A stretch of 64,000 nucleotides of DNA from positions 26,958,553 through 27,022,552 of the forward strand of contig CM039129.1 in the NCBI GenBank assembly GCA_022036555.1. The letters run 5' to 3'. This document shows, in pieces, positions 11,590 through 24,053 of this stretch (position 1 is its first letter; the number at the start of each line of letters is the position of its first letter). A program made the translations under genes and the position numbers. Source of the DNA: Microstegium vimineum. Lineage: Eukaryota; Streptophyta; Magnoliopsida; Poales; Poaceae. The notes under the pieces were generated by a model. The model was not told where the DNA came from, did not search any database, and saw only the letters and a program-made list of their open reading frames with translations.

Positions 11590-12585
11590 GTGACTCTCAC
11601 CTGGATTGGCTTGGGTACCTGCTCGAACATTGGCATTGAAATCGGGGCGAGTCATATCTGGTATAATGTGGGAAACCCAAATGCCGAAGCGTTGGAACCC
11701 TTTCTCTTCGTTTCGCTCATCAGTTTTCGAAGGACATGCATCTCGCTGAAACGTATACCCTGTGACATAGGAAAAAACCTTTCTTGTATTTTTCCTGTTG
11801 AACCCTTTAAAAACCCTTTTCAAAGTATGTCTCTTGACTTAATCCCATAAGCCTCTTTGTCTATCTTATAGATTTTTTGCCCAAAAAGTATGTTGCTTTC
11901 CTAAATCCCATAGAAAAATATTATTCAGTGAAGTCTTTACAGATTGCAAATAGGAATGTCATTCCCCTCAAAGGTATGTCATCCATACAAGATTAGAAAA
12001 ACAACAGCGCTCCCCCTTTTCCTTCTTGAAAACAAGGTTCTTCTTCATTTGACGAAAGCCCAAACCCCCGATCACTTCATCAAAATGAATATTCAATCCG
12101 AGTGCTTGCTTCAACCCCTAAATGGATTTCTGTAGCTTTATATTTTTCCGCATTTTAGGACAACAAAACCCTTTGGGCTGTTCATATACAGTCCTCTTCC
12201 AAATTCCATTTAGAAAAGGGGTTTTAACATCCCTCTGCCAAATTATAACGAAAAAAGCAGCAATTGCTAGAATGATCCCGGGTAGATTTAAGATCGCTAC
12301 CGGCGAGAATGTCCGTGTATCAACTCTTGAATGCCCAAAAACCCTTTTTAACAAGTCGAGCTTTATAAAGTGCTTTCCATCATATCCTTTTTCTTTTTTA
12401 GACCCCTTTGCACTCAAAAGGTTTAACCCCTCAGGCGGGTCAACCAAGTTCCAAAATTGATTAGCGCTCGGGGCACGCCCTTTCTTGAGGGTTCCAGGTG
12501 GCGTAAGCTGTGGAACAATTCCGCAAACTCTTTTGATGATTGCTAAATTTTGGTCAAAAATTCGCCTTTCCCCGATAGATTGCAA
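11590..12585 (-). pseudogene. BARE-type copia reverse transcriptase remains
   Basis: Minus-strand codons from 12585 give the start of a copia RT: FWNLVDPPEG, then a FSPVAIL block, the DVKTPFLNG motif with the first catalytic Asp, and QKSI. Further along (about 11980-11590) ILYVDDIL with the YVDD catalytic pair is readable, followed by LGKATYFLG and ending ANPGESH. The domain would make cDNA from the element's RNA in a cytoplasmic particle. There are many frameshifts, some of which may be base errors in this region. RNase H is missing. Confidence 0.75.
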
Positions 12586-12685
12586 AGCTTTAATTTTTTG
12601 CCCCGTGATTCTCTACTTTATTTGAAAAATTCTTTAAACTTTTCAAATGTTTCAGACTTAGCTTATTGGGTAGACAATCCTATCT

Positions 12686-13231
12686 CTAGATCATCCGTAA
12701 AAGTTTGAAGTATTGAAATCCACCTCTTTCTGTCGTGCTCATTGGTCCACATACACCCGTTTTACGATTTCCCAAACAAGTCAGCGCCCTTCGGGAAAAC
12801 CCTTTGAATGGCGCCTTGGTCATCTTGTAGTAGGAACCCTCACATGTCTCGTATGATTCAAAATAAACAAAGCTGAAGCCCATCTCTGGAACCTCTTCAT
12901 GCGTTCTATTATATGCCCAAAAAGAAAATGCCACACTATGTAGAATTTAAACTCATTAAGCCGAGGCCTTTTAGCATTAACATTACGATAGGTGTATCAT
13001 CAGTTTTAAAAATAAACAACCCTTCAAATGGATGAAAAACCCACAAACATTCTTTTTTGAGATCAAAACCTTGTCTTTTCGCAAAGAATAACCACCTTCA
13101 TCAAACATAAAGGGAAAAAAGTTTTGACTTAAACTAGGAGCAAAATAAAAATTAATTAACCCCATGTAAACCCTGAGGGAGGTGAAGTTGCTCGTCCAAC
13201 GTTCAACGCAGAATCTTGCATTTTTGCCCAC
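12686..13231 (-). pseudogene. BARE-type copia integrase remains
   Basis: Minus-strand frame 12934-12686 includes VCGPMSTTERGGFQYF, the start of the copia integrase core around its first catalytic Asp (degraded nearby). Frame 13231-12983 corresponds to the protease and pre-integrase segment, which is too damaged to show its active site. The order gag - protease - integrase - RT on the minus strand identifies Ty1/copia. No second Asp or Glu of the catalytic triad can be placed with certainty. Confidence 0.55.
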
Positions 13232-13511
13232 GCGGAAATAAATTCCCCTCTTTCGTGCTTCTACTTCTTACCATTCCTGTACGTTTGAAAATTGAGAAAC
13301 CGACCCGGTATCAATACCCAGGAGGTAATGTAAGAATCAGCGAAAAAAATGTCTGTAACATAAACGACAAGTGTACAGGCGGGGAGTACCTTTATACCCC
13401 CACCCTTCTCAAAGGACTCCAAGAAGCTTGAGTTTCTCTTCCAGTGACCTTTCCCCTTACAGTGAAAGCTATTGCTTCAGAGCTGGTCCATTGGCAGGAG
13501 GAGGGTTTGGC

Positions 13512-14190
13512 TTAGAGATTCATCTTTACCCTTCCCCTTCTTCTTCCCCCCACCCTTCCTTTTAAAGTTGGCTTGTTTTGGACCCCCATCACAGGGTGTG
13601 CCTGCTCCCTTCTTGATATCATTTTCTGCGTTTTAAGCATGCCACACAATTCATTCAACCCCTTCTCCGCCCCATGATAGGGTAGTTCAGATGAAGTTTC
13701 ATAATGGGGGGAAGAGAGCAAAAATGAATCGTTGCCAACTCTTGGCCAAATTTGCGAACCTAGCTTCCCCAACCTTGGTGTAACCAACCATCTTGATTAC
13801 ATGTGGCCCAAAGGAGGCCCTCAGCCGTTGGTTTCTGAAAGGCCCCTTAGAGACATTGAACCTTTCAGCCCGCGCTTGATTTTGGGAACATTTTCAAGCG
13901 CCCGATCATATCGTTCGCTAAATTTGTTGTAGTCGAACTGCATCTGTAGATCAGGTTCCATACGCAAGCTGAGGCAACTCACTTCAAGATCAACATCACA
14001 TGCTTTCTTGTAAGCGGTTTTCTCTGCGTAGGTGCATTATCATCAGGCTCATTCTGGTAATGGGGTGTCTAGAATATCTTCCTTTTTCTCAGCCTGAGAA
14101 CAATTCTCAGGCTGCGGATCCAATCCGCATAATTTGTTCCATTCAATTTATCTTTCTCAAGAATTGATCGCAAAGTAAATGGCTGATTCT
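13512..14190 (-). pseudogene. BARE-type copia gag remains
   Basis: From about 14180 the minus strand encodes LRSILEKDKLNGTNYADW, the N-terminal motif of BARE/Angela gag (UBN2-like domain). At 13787-13512 the frame gives EKGLNELCGMLKTQ and a basic tail rich in Lys/Arg, as expected before the zinc knuckle. Gag would form the cytoplasmic virus-like particle. The frame is interrupted several times. Confidence 0.7.
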
Positions 14191-15483
14191 GGGAGCATCT
14201 ACAACAAAAGTAATGCAAAATACTAAGACAATGTATCCATGAAGGAGTAAGTTATATCAAAATAAAACATACTCCCACTAAAATCAATATCCCTCAATTG
14301 ATACTTAGTGATTCAAGACCCACAACTAACAAGTCAACTAGTGAGCTTTAGCATCACCGCTAGAAGACATGGTAGATCGGTAAGCAACACTTTGCTAATC
14401 ATATCACATATGACTCTTGTTGTTGGGCAGCATCTCTATGCTACGCTCAACCTCCCCATGCTTCAAGGTCCCTAACCGTTAGGATAACCTTGTTCAAGTA
14501 ACCAAACCTTCTGCTAGTAAGTGTCCCACACGAACCTGTCTAGTCAAGGAAGATCAGTGGCACCCTAATTCATAGACCCACCCCCAATCGTACAAGACAC
14601 GTGACAGTGCAAGGTTTGGGGGGAAGATACAATTAAAAATTGTTGAGGGTCATTCTACTTTACTATCATATTCATGTAGACAAAACATAATAGCGATCAA
14701 CAAAAGTAGAATAAAATGAGAATCACATTCACAAATAGTGCTTGGTATGGCCTTTAAATAATGGTGATCTCCATCTCCATCATTTGCCATCATGGTGATC
14801 TCCCTCTCATGATCTTGCCATCATGGTGATCTCCATCTCATGATCCACGTGTGACATCCTTCTTGTGATAAGTCTCCAGAACTATCTTACCGCAGGCTTA
14901 TATAATTACATAGTCGCAAGATCACAAGATGGCACGAGGCCAAAACATCAAAGGGAACACATATGGCTCAGCCGTGTTGCTTAATGTCACGTGGGATGAA
15001 AAATTTAAATTTAAATTTATAGGCATACCAAACACATCAACTCCGCAAAAACAAGTTAGGCGTTTGAACGATTTTTAGGCGCTTTAGAGATAGCAACGGC
15101 GGTCGCCTGAACGGTCAGCAGCGCCTGAAAAACCCAAACGGGGATTTTCATAGATGCATCTATGGAATCACTATGAAAAAACTCATCGGACTAATCTCAT
15201 CAGCCAAAATTTACTGGGATTAATAGATCGCATTACATAGATCACATCTATTCCGACGCGCATACATGCGCCCGGCTTCTAACTAGGTTTCAATTCGATC
15301 AATTAATTGATCTCCAATGCTGACTGGATTTACTTGCATCTGTTAACTCGGATGGCGGAAATTGACCGGTAGAGTAGGTTGATACAATACCATCGCAGCA
15401 AGACATGAACCAAAGTCTGAGATTCTCATAAAACCGATATCCCCTATGCCAAGATCTGAAACCCAAAAACGAGGCAAAATAAC
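14191..15483 (-). other. 5' leader of BARE-type element
   Basis: Between the PBS and the gag start lies about 1.3 kb with no long frame. BARE-type elements have a long leader here. A TTA-rich run (aaatttaaatttaaattta) lies near 15000. Repeated ccatctcatgatc / catcatggtgatctcc units occur at 14766-14845. Confidence 0.5.
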
Positions 15484-15495
15484 GGTCCAATACCA
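15484..15495 (-). other. primer-binding site of BARE-type element
   Basis: Read on the minus strand, tggtattggacc follows the LTR end ...ccatca without a gap. It is a degraded form of the tggtatcagagc site that pairs with initiator tRNA-Met and is usual in plant copia elements. Confidence 0.5.
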
Positions 15496-16725
15496 TGATG
15501 GAATACGAGGTTGCTACGCTAGCCCGGGAAAAAAAAACTTTTCGACTCATAAACCAGGATCTATGCTAGTTACAGGTTACGGGATTACCATAGACGCGCA
15601 GGTGCAGCGGAAGACGACTTTATGTGTCGTGCGGTCGCAGCAGGTAGTGCAGTTGCGGGGGTGTCCGTCTCAACGTCCCCTTCGCGCGGTTCGTCCTTGT
15701 GTCTAAGGGTGCAGCACCTCGAGGAATCCAAAACCCTGCAGGGAGGAAACGTTGCGCTCCGGACTGCTAGGTCCGCGAGGAGCAAAAAGGCGCGAGCGTG
15801 GGGAGGCGACAGCGGCTGCCAAAAGGCGTGGATCAATCTTGCCCGCGCCCACCCTTGCTTATATAGGCGTCCTAACGAGCTCCCACGGTGGAGGCCCATT
15901 AGAAACCTAAACCTAGTCTAATTCGGGTCCAACCCGAATTAGGCTTCCAGCCCCTTAAGCGTGCGACCCTATGGGCTCACGCATACATAGACATGGCCCA
16001 AGTACTCTTACTCGACCAATAGTTGATAGCGGCCTCTAGCAAGGCGTGTCAACTCCTATGCATACGCTATGATCATATCAGACGAACCACTATGACCATG
16101 TACAAGTTATTCCCTTTGCACTCGATATATGGTTCAACTCGTGGGTTAACACTTAACCCAAGCACGGCCATGCATTTGTTGATCCAATCACATGAGTGAT
16201 CCAGTGATATCTCTCTCACGAAGAGAGGGGCAAATTCATCTTGATTGTCTATGTCTCACAGCATGTTTCCGACCACCAAGGGCCACCTTTATAACTACCA
16301 ATTACGGAGTAGCGTTTGATAGTCTCTAAGTAGATCGTTTCACATCTTGAGTACATACCACAATCTAGGTCTAAGGACATAACGTACATGACATGAATAG
16401 AGACTTTCTCTTGTTGGGTCAGTCCAGCCTACATGTCTCACATGTGCCCACATTATTTAGTTTGACATCTCCATGTCTATGACTTGTGAAACATAGCCAT
16501 CAACTAATACATGTGCTGGTCTATATTCAAGTGTGCTCTTACAAGAATGCCGACCAGGGACAACTTTTAGAATAACATTCAGGTAATTGAGTTCCACAAA
16601 CAATTCACATAATCGTCAATCAATACCAGTTGTCTATAATGGATATTCTCAGAACACTATATTAATCATGGATACAATCGGAATATAATCATTACATGAT
16701 TAGCTCTAGGGCATATTCCCAAACA
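15496..16725 (-). mobile_element. 5' LTR of BARE-type element
   Basis: Near-full-length match (about 1.23 kb) to the solo LTR at 43035-44274 on the opposite strand. It has a minus-strand TATATAAG at 15858-15865 and terminal TG/CA. Confidence 0.85.
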
Positions 16726-18395
16726 TGGGCGCCGGCGGAATAGCTGTGGTGGCTAGTACCTGACATCGGCGAGTGTGAGAAGACATGGAGGTAGACCGAG
16801 TCGACCAAGTCAATACGGTGGACGCGCGAGTCGAGCGGAGGCTCAGGGGACTCAGAGTCCGACGGGCGAAGACAAGGTGGCTCGCGTCGAGTGGTTTGGT
16901 GGTTTGGGCCTCAAAACCTTCTGCTTCGGTTTTCCGAGTTTGGGCCACAAAACTCGGGGTTCGGTAGTTGAGCCCCAAGCTACCGGTGGCGGGTTTTCTG
17001 GGTTTGGGCCTCAAAACCTAGGCGGAGCTTCCGAGGAAGCGGGGATGGCACGTGGCGGAATCCTGGAGGTTGCGTCGAGGGTGACGACAACTCCGGTAGG
17101 AAGCAGGGCCATCCATTCAAATGAGTGGCTGAGAGATATCTACTTGGATTACAATGTCTTAGGGATAGGTAATTCGGTCTTGTATCTAGGGGGGTCTTTG
17201 GGAAATAGCCAAAGCTCCGATAAATAGAGGATGAAGGGGTATCCTCATCCTATCTCTTGCATTACTCTCTCTCCCACCTATTCCTAGGTTTTCCTTCCTA
17301 GCTTCTTCTTGCTTGAGATCCACCGTGTCACGGTTGTAAAAACTTGTGATTGTTGCGAGGAATCAGAGGCCGTAACCTCCGTAAGCCATGGTGGCTTTGA
17401 TTTCGTGATTGTGTCCCGGTTTGCTTGTGTTCTTCTCGTTTTGCCTTTGCTCTCTCTTTTTCCCGAGACGATTTCTCTTTGTTGAGAGTAGCTTTGCAAA
17501 ATCGACTTGAACAAAGTTGTTCGTATTCGTGAGGAGCTTCTTTGCACCGAAGGAATTCTCCTCAAACCTCACGAGTGCGTAGATCGGGCGACTTCTTTGT
17601 GGCGTTCTCCTTTTTGCTCTCTTCTCCCCAAATCCGAGTGTTCCCGTTTATACTCTCCAAATTGAGCGATGATTTCTTCGGGATAGCTCCCCAACTGCAC
17701 TAGGATCATGCCTACAAAGTTTGGTTGCAGTTGGTGATCATTTGGTTGAGTTTTGGGAAGATTTGGCGGAGAGAAGTTCGTTTTCGTGGAGAAACAGTTT
17801 TCTGTCTGTGAGCGTCGGACCACCCAGCCTGTGAGCACCAGACCATTGCAAGTAGTCCAGTGGCTCTGCTGAGGGTTTCACTCACACGTCGGACTAGGCT
17901 CGTTAGTCCGACGGTGAGCGTCGGACGAAGTGTCCAGAGGTAGGGACCTTGCTGTTCTCTTTTGCTCTATGGCGAGTGTGTGCACTGACCACTTCCTATA
18001 GTCCGACGGTGAGCGTCGGACTAGGTGTCCGGAGCCTAGGCACTTACTGCATGTTTTCTGGGCAGGCGTCGGACTTCTCAAAGGAGGCATCGTATAGTCC
18101 GGTGGTGCTTTGCTGTGCACCAGACCAAAGGCATCGGACCACTTCCATTGGTCGGTGGTCTTGACCAAGGTAGTCGGAGCCTCCTGTGGTTGCTGTTTTC
18201 TCGTTTGTTTCGCGGTTTGTTTTTCCGAGTTCGTGACTTCTGTACCTAGGACATCTCCTAGAACATCCACCCACTTGTGGGTCGTGAGCTAGTTCGTGTT
18301 TTGGGTCGTGCTTGGGAGAAGGGTCAAGATCTTCCGAAAGGAATTTTTATTTGGCTCCCATTCACCCCCCTCTGGTCGCCATTTCCGGTCCTTCA
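16726..18395 (+). mobile_element. Sirevirus A 5' LTR, second part
   Basis: Continues the LTR after the nested element and ends cttca at 18395. A gataaataga TATA-like box lies at 17219-17228. Downstream is a region of CCGGAC/GTCCGACG palindromes (17805-18180). Confidence 0.85.
17805..18180. repeat. palindromic GTCGGAC/CCGGAC array in LTR
   Basis: Many copies of gcgtcggac, gtccgacgg, caccagac and agtccggtgg in both orientations. Related arrays are in the other Sirevirus LTRs (27048-27420, 53405-53915). CCGGAC-type palindromes in LTRs are known for grass Sireviruses and are presumed regulatory. Confidence 0.6.
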
Positions 18396-18397
18396 AT

Positions 18398-18409
18398 TGG
18401 TATCAGAGC
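18398..18409 (+). other. primer-binding site, Sirevirus A
   Basis: tggtatcagagc, complementary to the 3' end of initiator tRNA-Met, two bases after the LTR end. This is the standard Ty1/copia priming site. Confidence 0.85.
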
Positions 18410-18457
18410 GGTTAAGGATCATTCCATCTTACATGGTTCTTGATCCGCGAAGGCGAC

Positions 18458-20660
18458 ATGGAGCGAGGTGCTGGTAAACCTCCCTACTTCGATGAACCAA
18501 CTTTGCCTATTGGAAGTATGCATGTCGGCTTACTCCAAGGGCTTGACACAAAGTTTTGGGAGATTTGTTAGAATGAGAACTATGTGGTTCTTGGAGCTCG
18601 GATCACCGACCTCCAAATCTCGAAGCATGCGACAAACGCAAGAGCCCTTAGCATTCTCTTCTCTTGTTTGTCTCTTCCAGAGTTTGAGCGGGTCCATGTC
18701 TCACTACGGCACGGGAGATTGGCAAACACTCTTGAGATATCATGAGGTCAACCCTCAGATCAAGTCCAGACTCTTCGACACGTACGGTAGAGAGTACAAG
18801 AACTTTGCTTAGTTGGCGGCGAATCTATTGAGGGATGTTCACTCGCTTCCAATCTATCTTCAACAAGATGCGTGCTAATCAAGCCAACTTGCCTTATGAT
18901 GATCATGAGATAGCTATCAAGCTTTTGCATGCTCTTGATCGGAAGGTGTGGGAAATGAAGGTGGCTGCCATTCAGGAGTCAGCGGGCTATGATGCCTGAC
19001 CGTGGACGTGCTGTTCAGCAAGCTCAAGTCTTCGGAGATTGACTACCAGAGCGGGGCCAAGCTTAAAAACCCGTCGAAACCCTCTATGGCGTTGGTTTCT
19101 GGCCCCGAGGGTACGTCTTCTTCTTCCTCTGACCCTTCACATGTTTGTTCGCTTTGTTTTTGATGTCTATGACAAAGGATCAAGTGAAGGCTCTTGGAGA
19201 TGATGATTGGCTTTGGTCATCACCAAGTTCTCACGGTTTCACAACAATCGTTTGAAACGTCGGCGTGGTGGCTCAGCCAAGGGGTGCTACCGTTGCGGTG
19301 ATGAGGATCACTTCATCGCAAACTACCCAAGAAAGTTGCGGGCGACTTCACCAAGCGCAAGGACAAGCGCGAGCACCACTTCGAGGACAAGCACAAGCTC
19401 AAGGGTGGCTACCCCCGAAGGTCCTCCAAGAAGTTGATCGACAAGGTGAAGGCCAAGCACCGAGCCTTCCTTGCCTCCCTCAGCGACATCGATGCCTCCC
19501 CCTACGGAGGTGCTTCTTTGAGCGATGATGAGTCCAAGCGAAAGGATGAGGACAAGCTCAACGTCCTATGCTTCTACGCCGATCCCAAGCACGATGGATT
19601 TTGCACCATGGCGATTGAAGAAGGCAAGGTCGGCAAGAGCAAGGAAGTCCCGATTATGACTATGACTCTGACACACCCGAGGTAGCACCACCGTCGAGTC
19701 CCTCTCTCTGAGATTGAGTTTCTGAACGACACTTGAGAGTCAAGATGCGTTGCTCAAGCATGCCGCTGTTGAGAGGAACGACTTTAAGGCGAAGTACCTT
19801 AGCGCGCTTCATGAGCTAGATTTTGCTAAGGAGTCGGTGGTGGTTACCAAGGAGGTATAGTGTGATGCTTGCGCCATTCACATGTCTAATCTTGTCACTC
19901 TCCAGGACAAGTATGGCACTCTACTTGAGGAGGTCAGTGAGCTGAAGGCTAGGCTAGCTTACTTTTTGCATGCAAGTCTTGCTTAGGCTTGCGTTCTGAG
20001 CTGGCATAGAAAGATACTAGGATTGCTGTGCTAGAGAAGGTCAGCTCAGATAGCATTAGAGAGTCGGATCGCTTTGAGGCTTTGGAGCTTGAGATCGCGT
20101 CATGCAGACATGACAAGATGCGTACTGAGGAAGAAAACACATACCTTCGGCCATCTTGAGCTGGGTGTCTTGTCGAGAAGCCGCAGATGGGGATGATGCT
20201 TAGCCAATGCAAAAGGGCTGGCGGCAGGGAGTAGGCTTTGCTATAGGTGGGAAGGACGATAGCGTGTTTCGGTAAGATCGGTGAGTGCAGTGGTTTGAGC
20301 GAGAATGAGAAACCCACCACAACTCCAGGCTTACCAAGATCACTCCACCTAAGCCTACCAACCCCTCTGAGTTTCCTGTGAGAGATGGTGTGTTTGAAGA
20401 GCCACCAAAACCACTCCACAGAAGCAGGTGTGGATTTCCAAACCGAAACCACCTTCGCAACCCACTGACGCAATGCCTAACATCTCTAGTGATCCCCTTC
20501 CTAAGAAATCTATAGCCCCCCAACCAACAAGAGATGCTACCAAGAAATGTGGTGAGGTACCATTGTGAGTATTGTGAGCAGGATGGACACTTGGCTGAGT
20601 TTTGCTTTAGGAGGAAGAGAGATGATTTGGGGGCAGGTTGAGTTGAACAACCGGGACATG
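18458..20660 (+). pseudogene. Sirevirus A gag
   Basis: The start codon is inferred from copy B. The order is a gag helical domain (18458-19070, broken), a CCHC knuckle at about 19286-19328 whose last Cys is now Tyr (aactac), a charged linker, a coiled-coil-like segment (about 19860-20160) and a second knuckle near 20565-20610 with CEYCEQDGHLAEFC. Two separated knuckles and the coiled coil match copy B. Gag packages the RNA in cytoplasmic particles. Numerous one-base losses and stops (for example 18571, 19858) make it non-functional. Confidence 0.75.
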
Positions 20661-20939
20661 TAACACCATGAGTTGGGGTGCGTGAACGGAAGTTCAGAGG
20701 CTCACTTTAGGCCTAGAGGTACAATGCCTCAAGGTGCTAGGCCTCAGGGGGCGAGACCACACGGTGGTCGTGCCTGGTTGGGTACGGTCGTGACCCATAC
20801 GACTACGGGCCTCGTGGCGGTTACTTTACTCCACCCTTCTTTAGCGGACCACATTTTCCCTATCGTGGTGATCTCTATTCCCCAAGGGACAGGAGATGTT
20901 TGGTTTTTCTCCTAACCCATTCTTTGGGCAAGTGGGAAA

Positions 20940-22080
20940 AACTGGTATCCTTCTAGTTTACTAACCCCAGTGTTTGGTCAGTTCACGCCATATGACCGGA
21001 AGTGCCAAGTGGTTTTCCAGCCTCGACCCCATGCACCACATTGAGTATATCACATTCGGGGACAAGAGTAAAAGGGAAGGTTGTCTCCGAGGGTCCATCC
21101 GAGTTAAATTTGTCTTTTGTCCTCAAGGATGTTGCTTTGGTTGTGAATTTTCATTTTAACCTTCTTTCGGTTTCGCATCTCCTTGATGACGGTTTTGAGG
21201 TGGCTTCAAGCCAAACCTCTCTCAGATTTTGGATCTGTGGTGAGCTTGTTTGCCGGATTTTACCTTTCGGGAAGGTTTTTCGTGCGGATTTTTCTATCTC
21301 TTCCGGACTTCTCGTTACCTTTTTTGCCGGTTCTTCTTCCGAGCTTTGGAAGTGGCATAGGAGATTGGGACTTTTGAGTTTTGACTTGCTTGCAAGGCTT
21401 AGCTCAATGGACCTTCTCCAAGGATTGCCAAAGCTAAAGTTCAAGAAGGATTTAGTTTGCCATCCTTGCAGGCATGGCAAGATGGTTCCCGTTCCCATCC
21501 TCCTGTGACTGAGATCATGACCACTCGACCCGGTGAGCTCTACACTTGGAAACAGTTGGTCCAGCTCGGGTAAGGTGGGAAAGGAGGGAACTGGTATGTT
21601 GTTGTAGTCGTTGATGACTACTCGAGGTACTTTGGGTGTTCTTTTTGGAGAGTAAGGATGAGGATTTTCCACTTGTTCAAGATCTGATTTTGAGATTGCA
21701 AAATGAGCTACTAAGAATGCCATGAGAGCATCCGCAGTGACAATGGCACAGAATTCAAGAATGCTCACTTTGCAACTCATTGTTCTTCTTTGGGTCTCGA
21801 TCACCATTTTTCCCTCACCTCACACTCCCAACAGAAGGGTGTTGTTGAGATGGCCAGGGATGCTCGATGAGCTTTAGGACTCCTAGGCAGTATTGGGCCA
21901 AAGCACTCAGTTCTGCTTGCTATGTTTCCAATCGCATTTTTCTCCGAGCTTTCAAGAAAAAAAACCTCTTATGAGCTGCGATTTGGGAGACCCCCCAAAG
22001 GGTAAGTCACCTACGGGGTTCGGGTGAAGGTGCTTCATCCTCAAAAAGGGCGGTAAGTTGGACAAATTTGAGTCGCGGTC
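20940..22080 (+). pseudogene. Sirevirus A protease and integrase
   Basis: The protease active-site Asp-Ser-Gly seen in copy B is not readable here; the segment after it (AKWFSSLDPMHH-like, 21008) is. The integrase zinc region has LWKWHRRLG (21338) and VCHPCRHGKM (21455). Of the catalytic triad, the second Asp is present in SDNGTEF (about 21735). The first is damaged at 21540, and the third (Glu) region carries a 24-bp deletion between two gttgag repeats at about 21843. The integrase would insert cDNA in the nucleus; this copy cannot. Confidence 0.75.
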
Positions 22081-22607
22081 TTCTGATGGTATCTTTCTTG
22101 GTTATTACTCACTCTCGTGCTTATCGTGCACTTAACCTTGAGATTTAACCCGAGTGATGGAGACTTGTGAGACTACCTTTGATGAGACTATGCCCTGTGT
22201 TTCCACTGTTTTGTACTTGCAGGTGATGATGAGGTGAACATAGCATCTTTGTGGAGGAGGAGCAGGACGACGCTGATTGGGGTGATCCGAGCCAACTCCA
22301 CTGGCTGCCCCCGTCGACCCTACGACGTCCACTTCGGCTCATGGTCCTGATCCGACTACTTCCTCTACATGGGGGCCGTTCGAGCAGCTTCCTCAGTCGG
22401 TGCCCGTTGCACTGAGGGACCTTCAGCTGCTGTCGAGGGGGAGACCACTTCGTCCAGGAAGGCTCCCCGGCACATCCAGCGACAGCACCCGCCGGAGAGC
22501 ATCATTGGCGACATTGACCGTCGAGTCACGCGGTCCAGGTCCTATACCTCTCACTTTGCTCATTCGGCTTTTGTCACTTCTTTTGAGCCCGAGATGTTGG
22601 ACACGCT

Positions 22608-23330
22608 TTGATGGATCCGGATTGGGTTAATGCCATGCATGAGGAGTTAGAAAACATTGAGCGAAACCGCATTTGGGTCTTAGTTCCTCCACACCTAGTT
22701 GCCACCCCATTACGTACCAAATGGGTTTTTAAAAATAAACAGAGTGAAGATGGGGTGGTAGTGCGCAACAAGGCTAGGTTGATAGCTCAAGGCTTTTGTC
22801 AAAAGGAAGGAATAGACCATGAGGAAACCTTTGCTCCCGTAGCTCTGTTTAGAAGCCATTAGAATCCTTCTAGCTTTTGTGGCTTCTAAGGGTTTTAAAC
22901 TTTTTCAAATGGACATTAAAAGTGCTTTCTTAAACGACTACATAGAGGAGGAATTTTATGTTAAACAACCTCCCGGTTTCGAAAATCCCAAGTTTCCAAA
23001 CCATGTTTTTAAACTCCACAAAGCTTTGTATGGTTTGAAACAAGCCCCTGGAGCATGGTAGATAAGACGTTGTTTCTCCTCAAGCAAGGCAAAGACACTC
23101 TCCGTGTCCAAATATATGTGGATGATATCATCTTTGGTGTTCTTCTCATGCTCTTGTTGCCAAGTTTGCAGATCTTATGAGCAGGGAATTTGTAATGAGC
23201 ATGATGGGAGAGTTGACTTTCTTTCTCGGGTTGTAATCAAGCAAACTCGGGAAGAGACGTTTGTGCACCAAGGCAAGTACACAAAGGATATCTTGAAGAA
23301 GTTTGACATGGCGAGGCAAAGCCCCTCTCG
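22608..23330 (+). pseudogene. Sirevirus A reverse transcriptase
   Basis: Frame 22608-22862 encodes DPDWVNAMHEELENIERNR, TKWVFKNK, KARLIAQGFCQKEGIDHEET and FAPVA. Frame 22879-23061 carries FQMDIKSAFLN with the first catalytic Asp, and LHKALYGLKQAPGAW. About 55 bp present in copy B are missing after that. IYVDDII with the catalytic Asp pair follows near 23110. A base missing before the DPDW block shifts the frame in the same way as in copy B. Confidence 0.85.
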
Positions 23331-23552
23331 ATGCCTATGTCAACTACTACTGCCTTGGATGTGGACGAGGGAGGAGAGGCGGTAGACCAGACCGAGTACC
23401 AAAGCATGATCGGGTCGCTTCTGTACTGACGGCGACCCGGCAGACATTCAGTTCGCCATTTTCCTGTGTGCTCGCTTTCAGGTGTCCCCACGGACTTCGC
23501 ACAAGCAGGCAGTGAAATGCATCATGAGGTACTTGCGCTTCACTCCTGAATT

Positions 23553-24053
23553 TTGTCTTTGGTTATCCACTCTTCCTCTCTTCTGCTTTATGGTTATTCT
23601 GACGCCGACTTTGCCGGTTGCCGTCTTGATCGGAAGTCCACTTCTGGTACTTGCCAGTTTCTCGGGTCCTCTTTGGTTTCTTGGTCTTCTCGCAAGCAGT
23701 GTAGCGTGGCACAGTCGACGCGCGAAGCTGAGTACATTGCCGCTGCTAGCTGTTGCTCGCAGTTGATTTGGATGATTGCCACTTTGAGAGATTTCAGTCT
23801 TGAGCTTACTAAGGTGCCTCTGCTTTGCGATAGCACGAGTGCAATTAGTGTGACCAAAAACCGTGTGCTTCATTCAAAGACCAAGCACATTGAGGTCCGC
23901 TTTCACTTCTTGCATGATCATTATGAGAAGGGCGACATTGACCTCCGGCATGTCGAGACCCACGACCAGCTTGCAGATATTCTCACAAAGCCTTTGGATC
24001 AAGCTGCGTTTTCTCACCTTCGGGGCGAGTTGGGTGTTTGCTTTCCTTTTTAG
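23553..24053 (+). pseudogene. Sirevirus A RNase H
   Basis: An open frame gives the copia RNase H: GYSDADFAGC, RKSTSGTCQFLG, SSVAQST-like REAEYIAAASC, LLCDSTSAISV, and the pol C-terminus with HVETHDQLADILTKPLD to CFPF-stop. The catalytic Asp and Glu residues appear intact. This is the best preserved part of copy A. It degrades RNA in RNA:DNA hybrids during cDNA synthesis. It is cut off from the RT by frame breaks. Confidence 0.85.

Larger units (their letters stand above)
10862..16725 (-). mobile_element. BARE/Angela-type copia element, nested
   Basis: A minus-strand copia element inserted in the 5' LTR of Sirevirus A. Its 5' LTR (15496-16725) starts, on the minus strand, TGTTTGGGAATATGCCCTAG, the characteristic start of BARE/Angela-type LTRs. 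The PBS follows directly. Gag, integrase and RT remains follow in order. RNase H is lost and the 3' LTR keeps only its promoter-to-end half (10862-11498). The insertion site carries a CATGG-like pentamer, imperfect on both sides. Confidence 0.8.

Noticed and set aside
23478..23873. minus-strand 131-codon ORF opposite RNase H
   Set aside because: It is the shadow of the well-conserved copia RNase H frame on the plus strand; the same shadow occurs opposite copy B (60020-60823).
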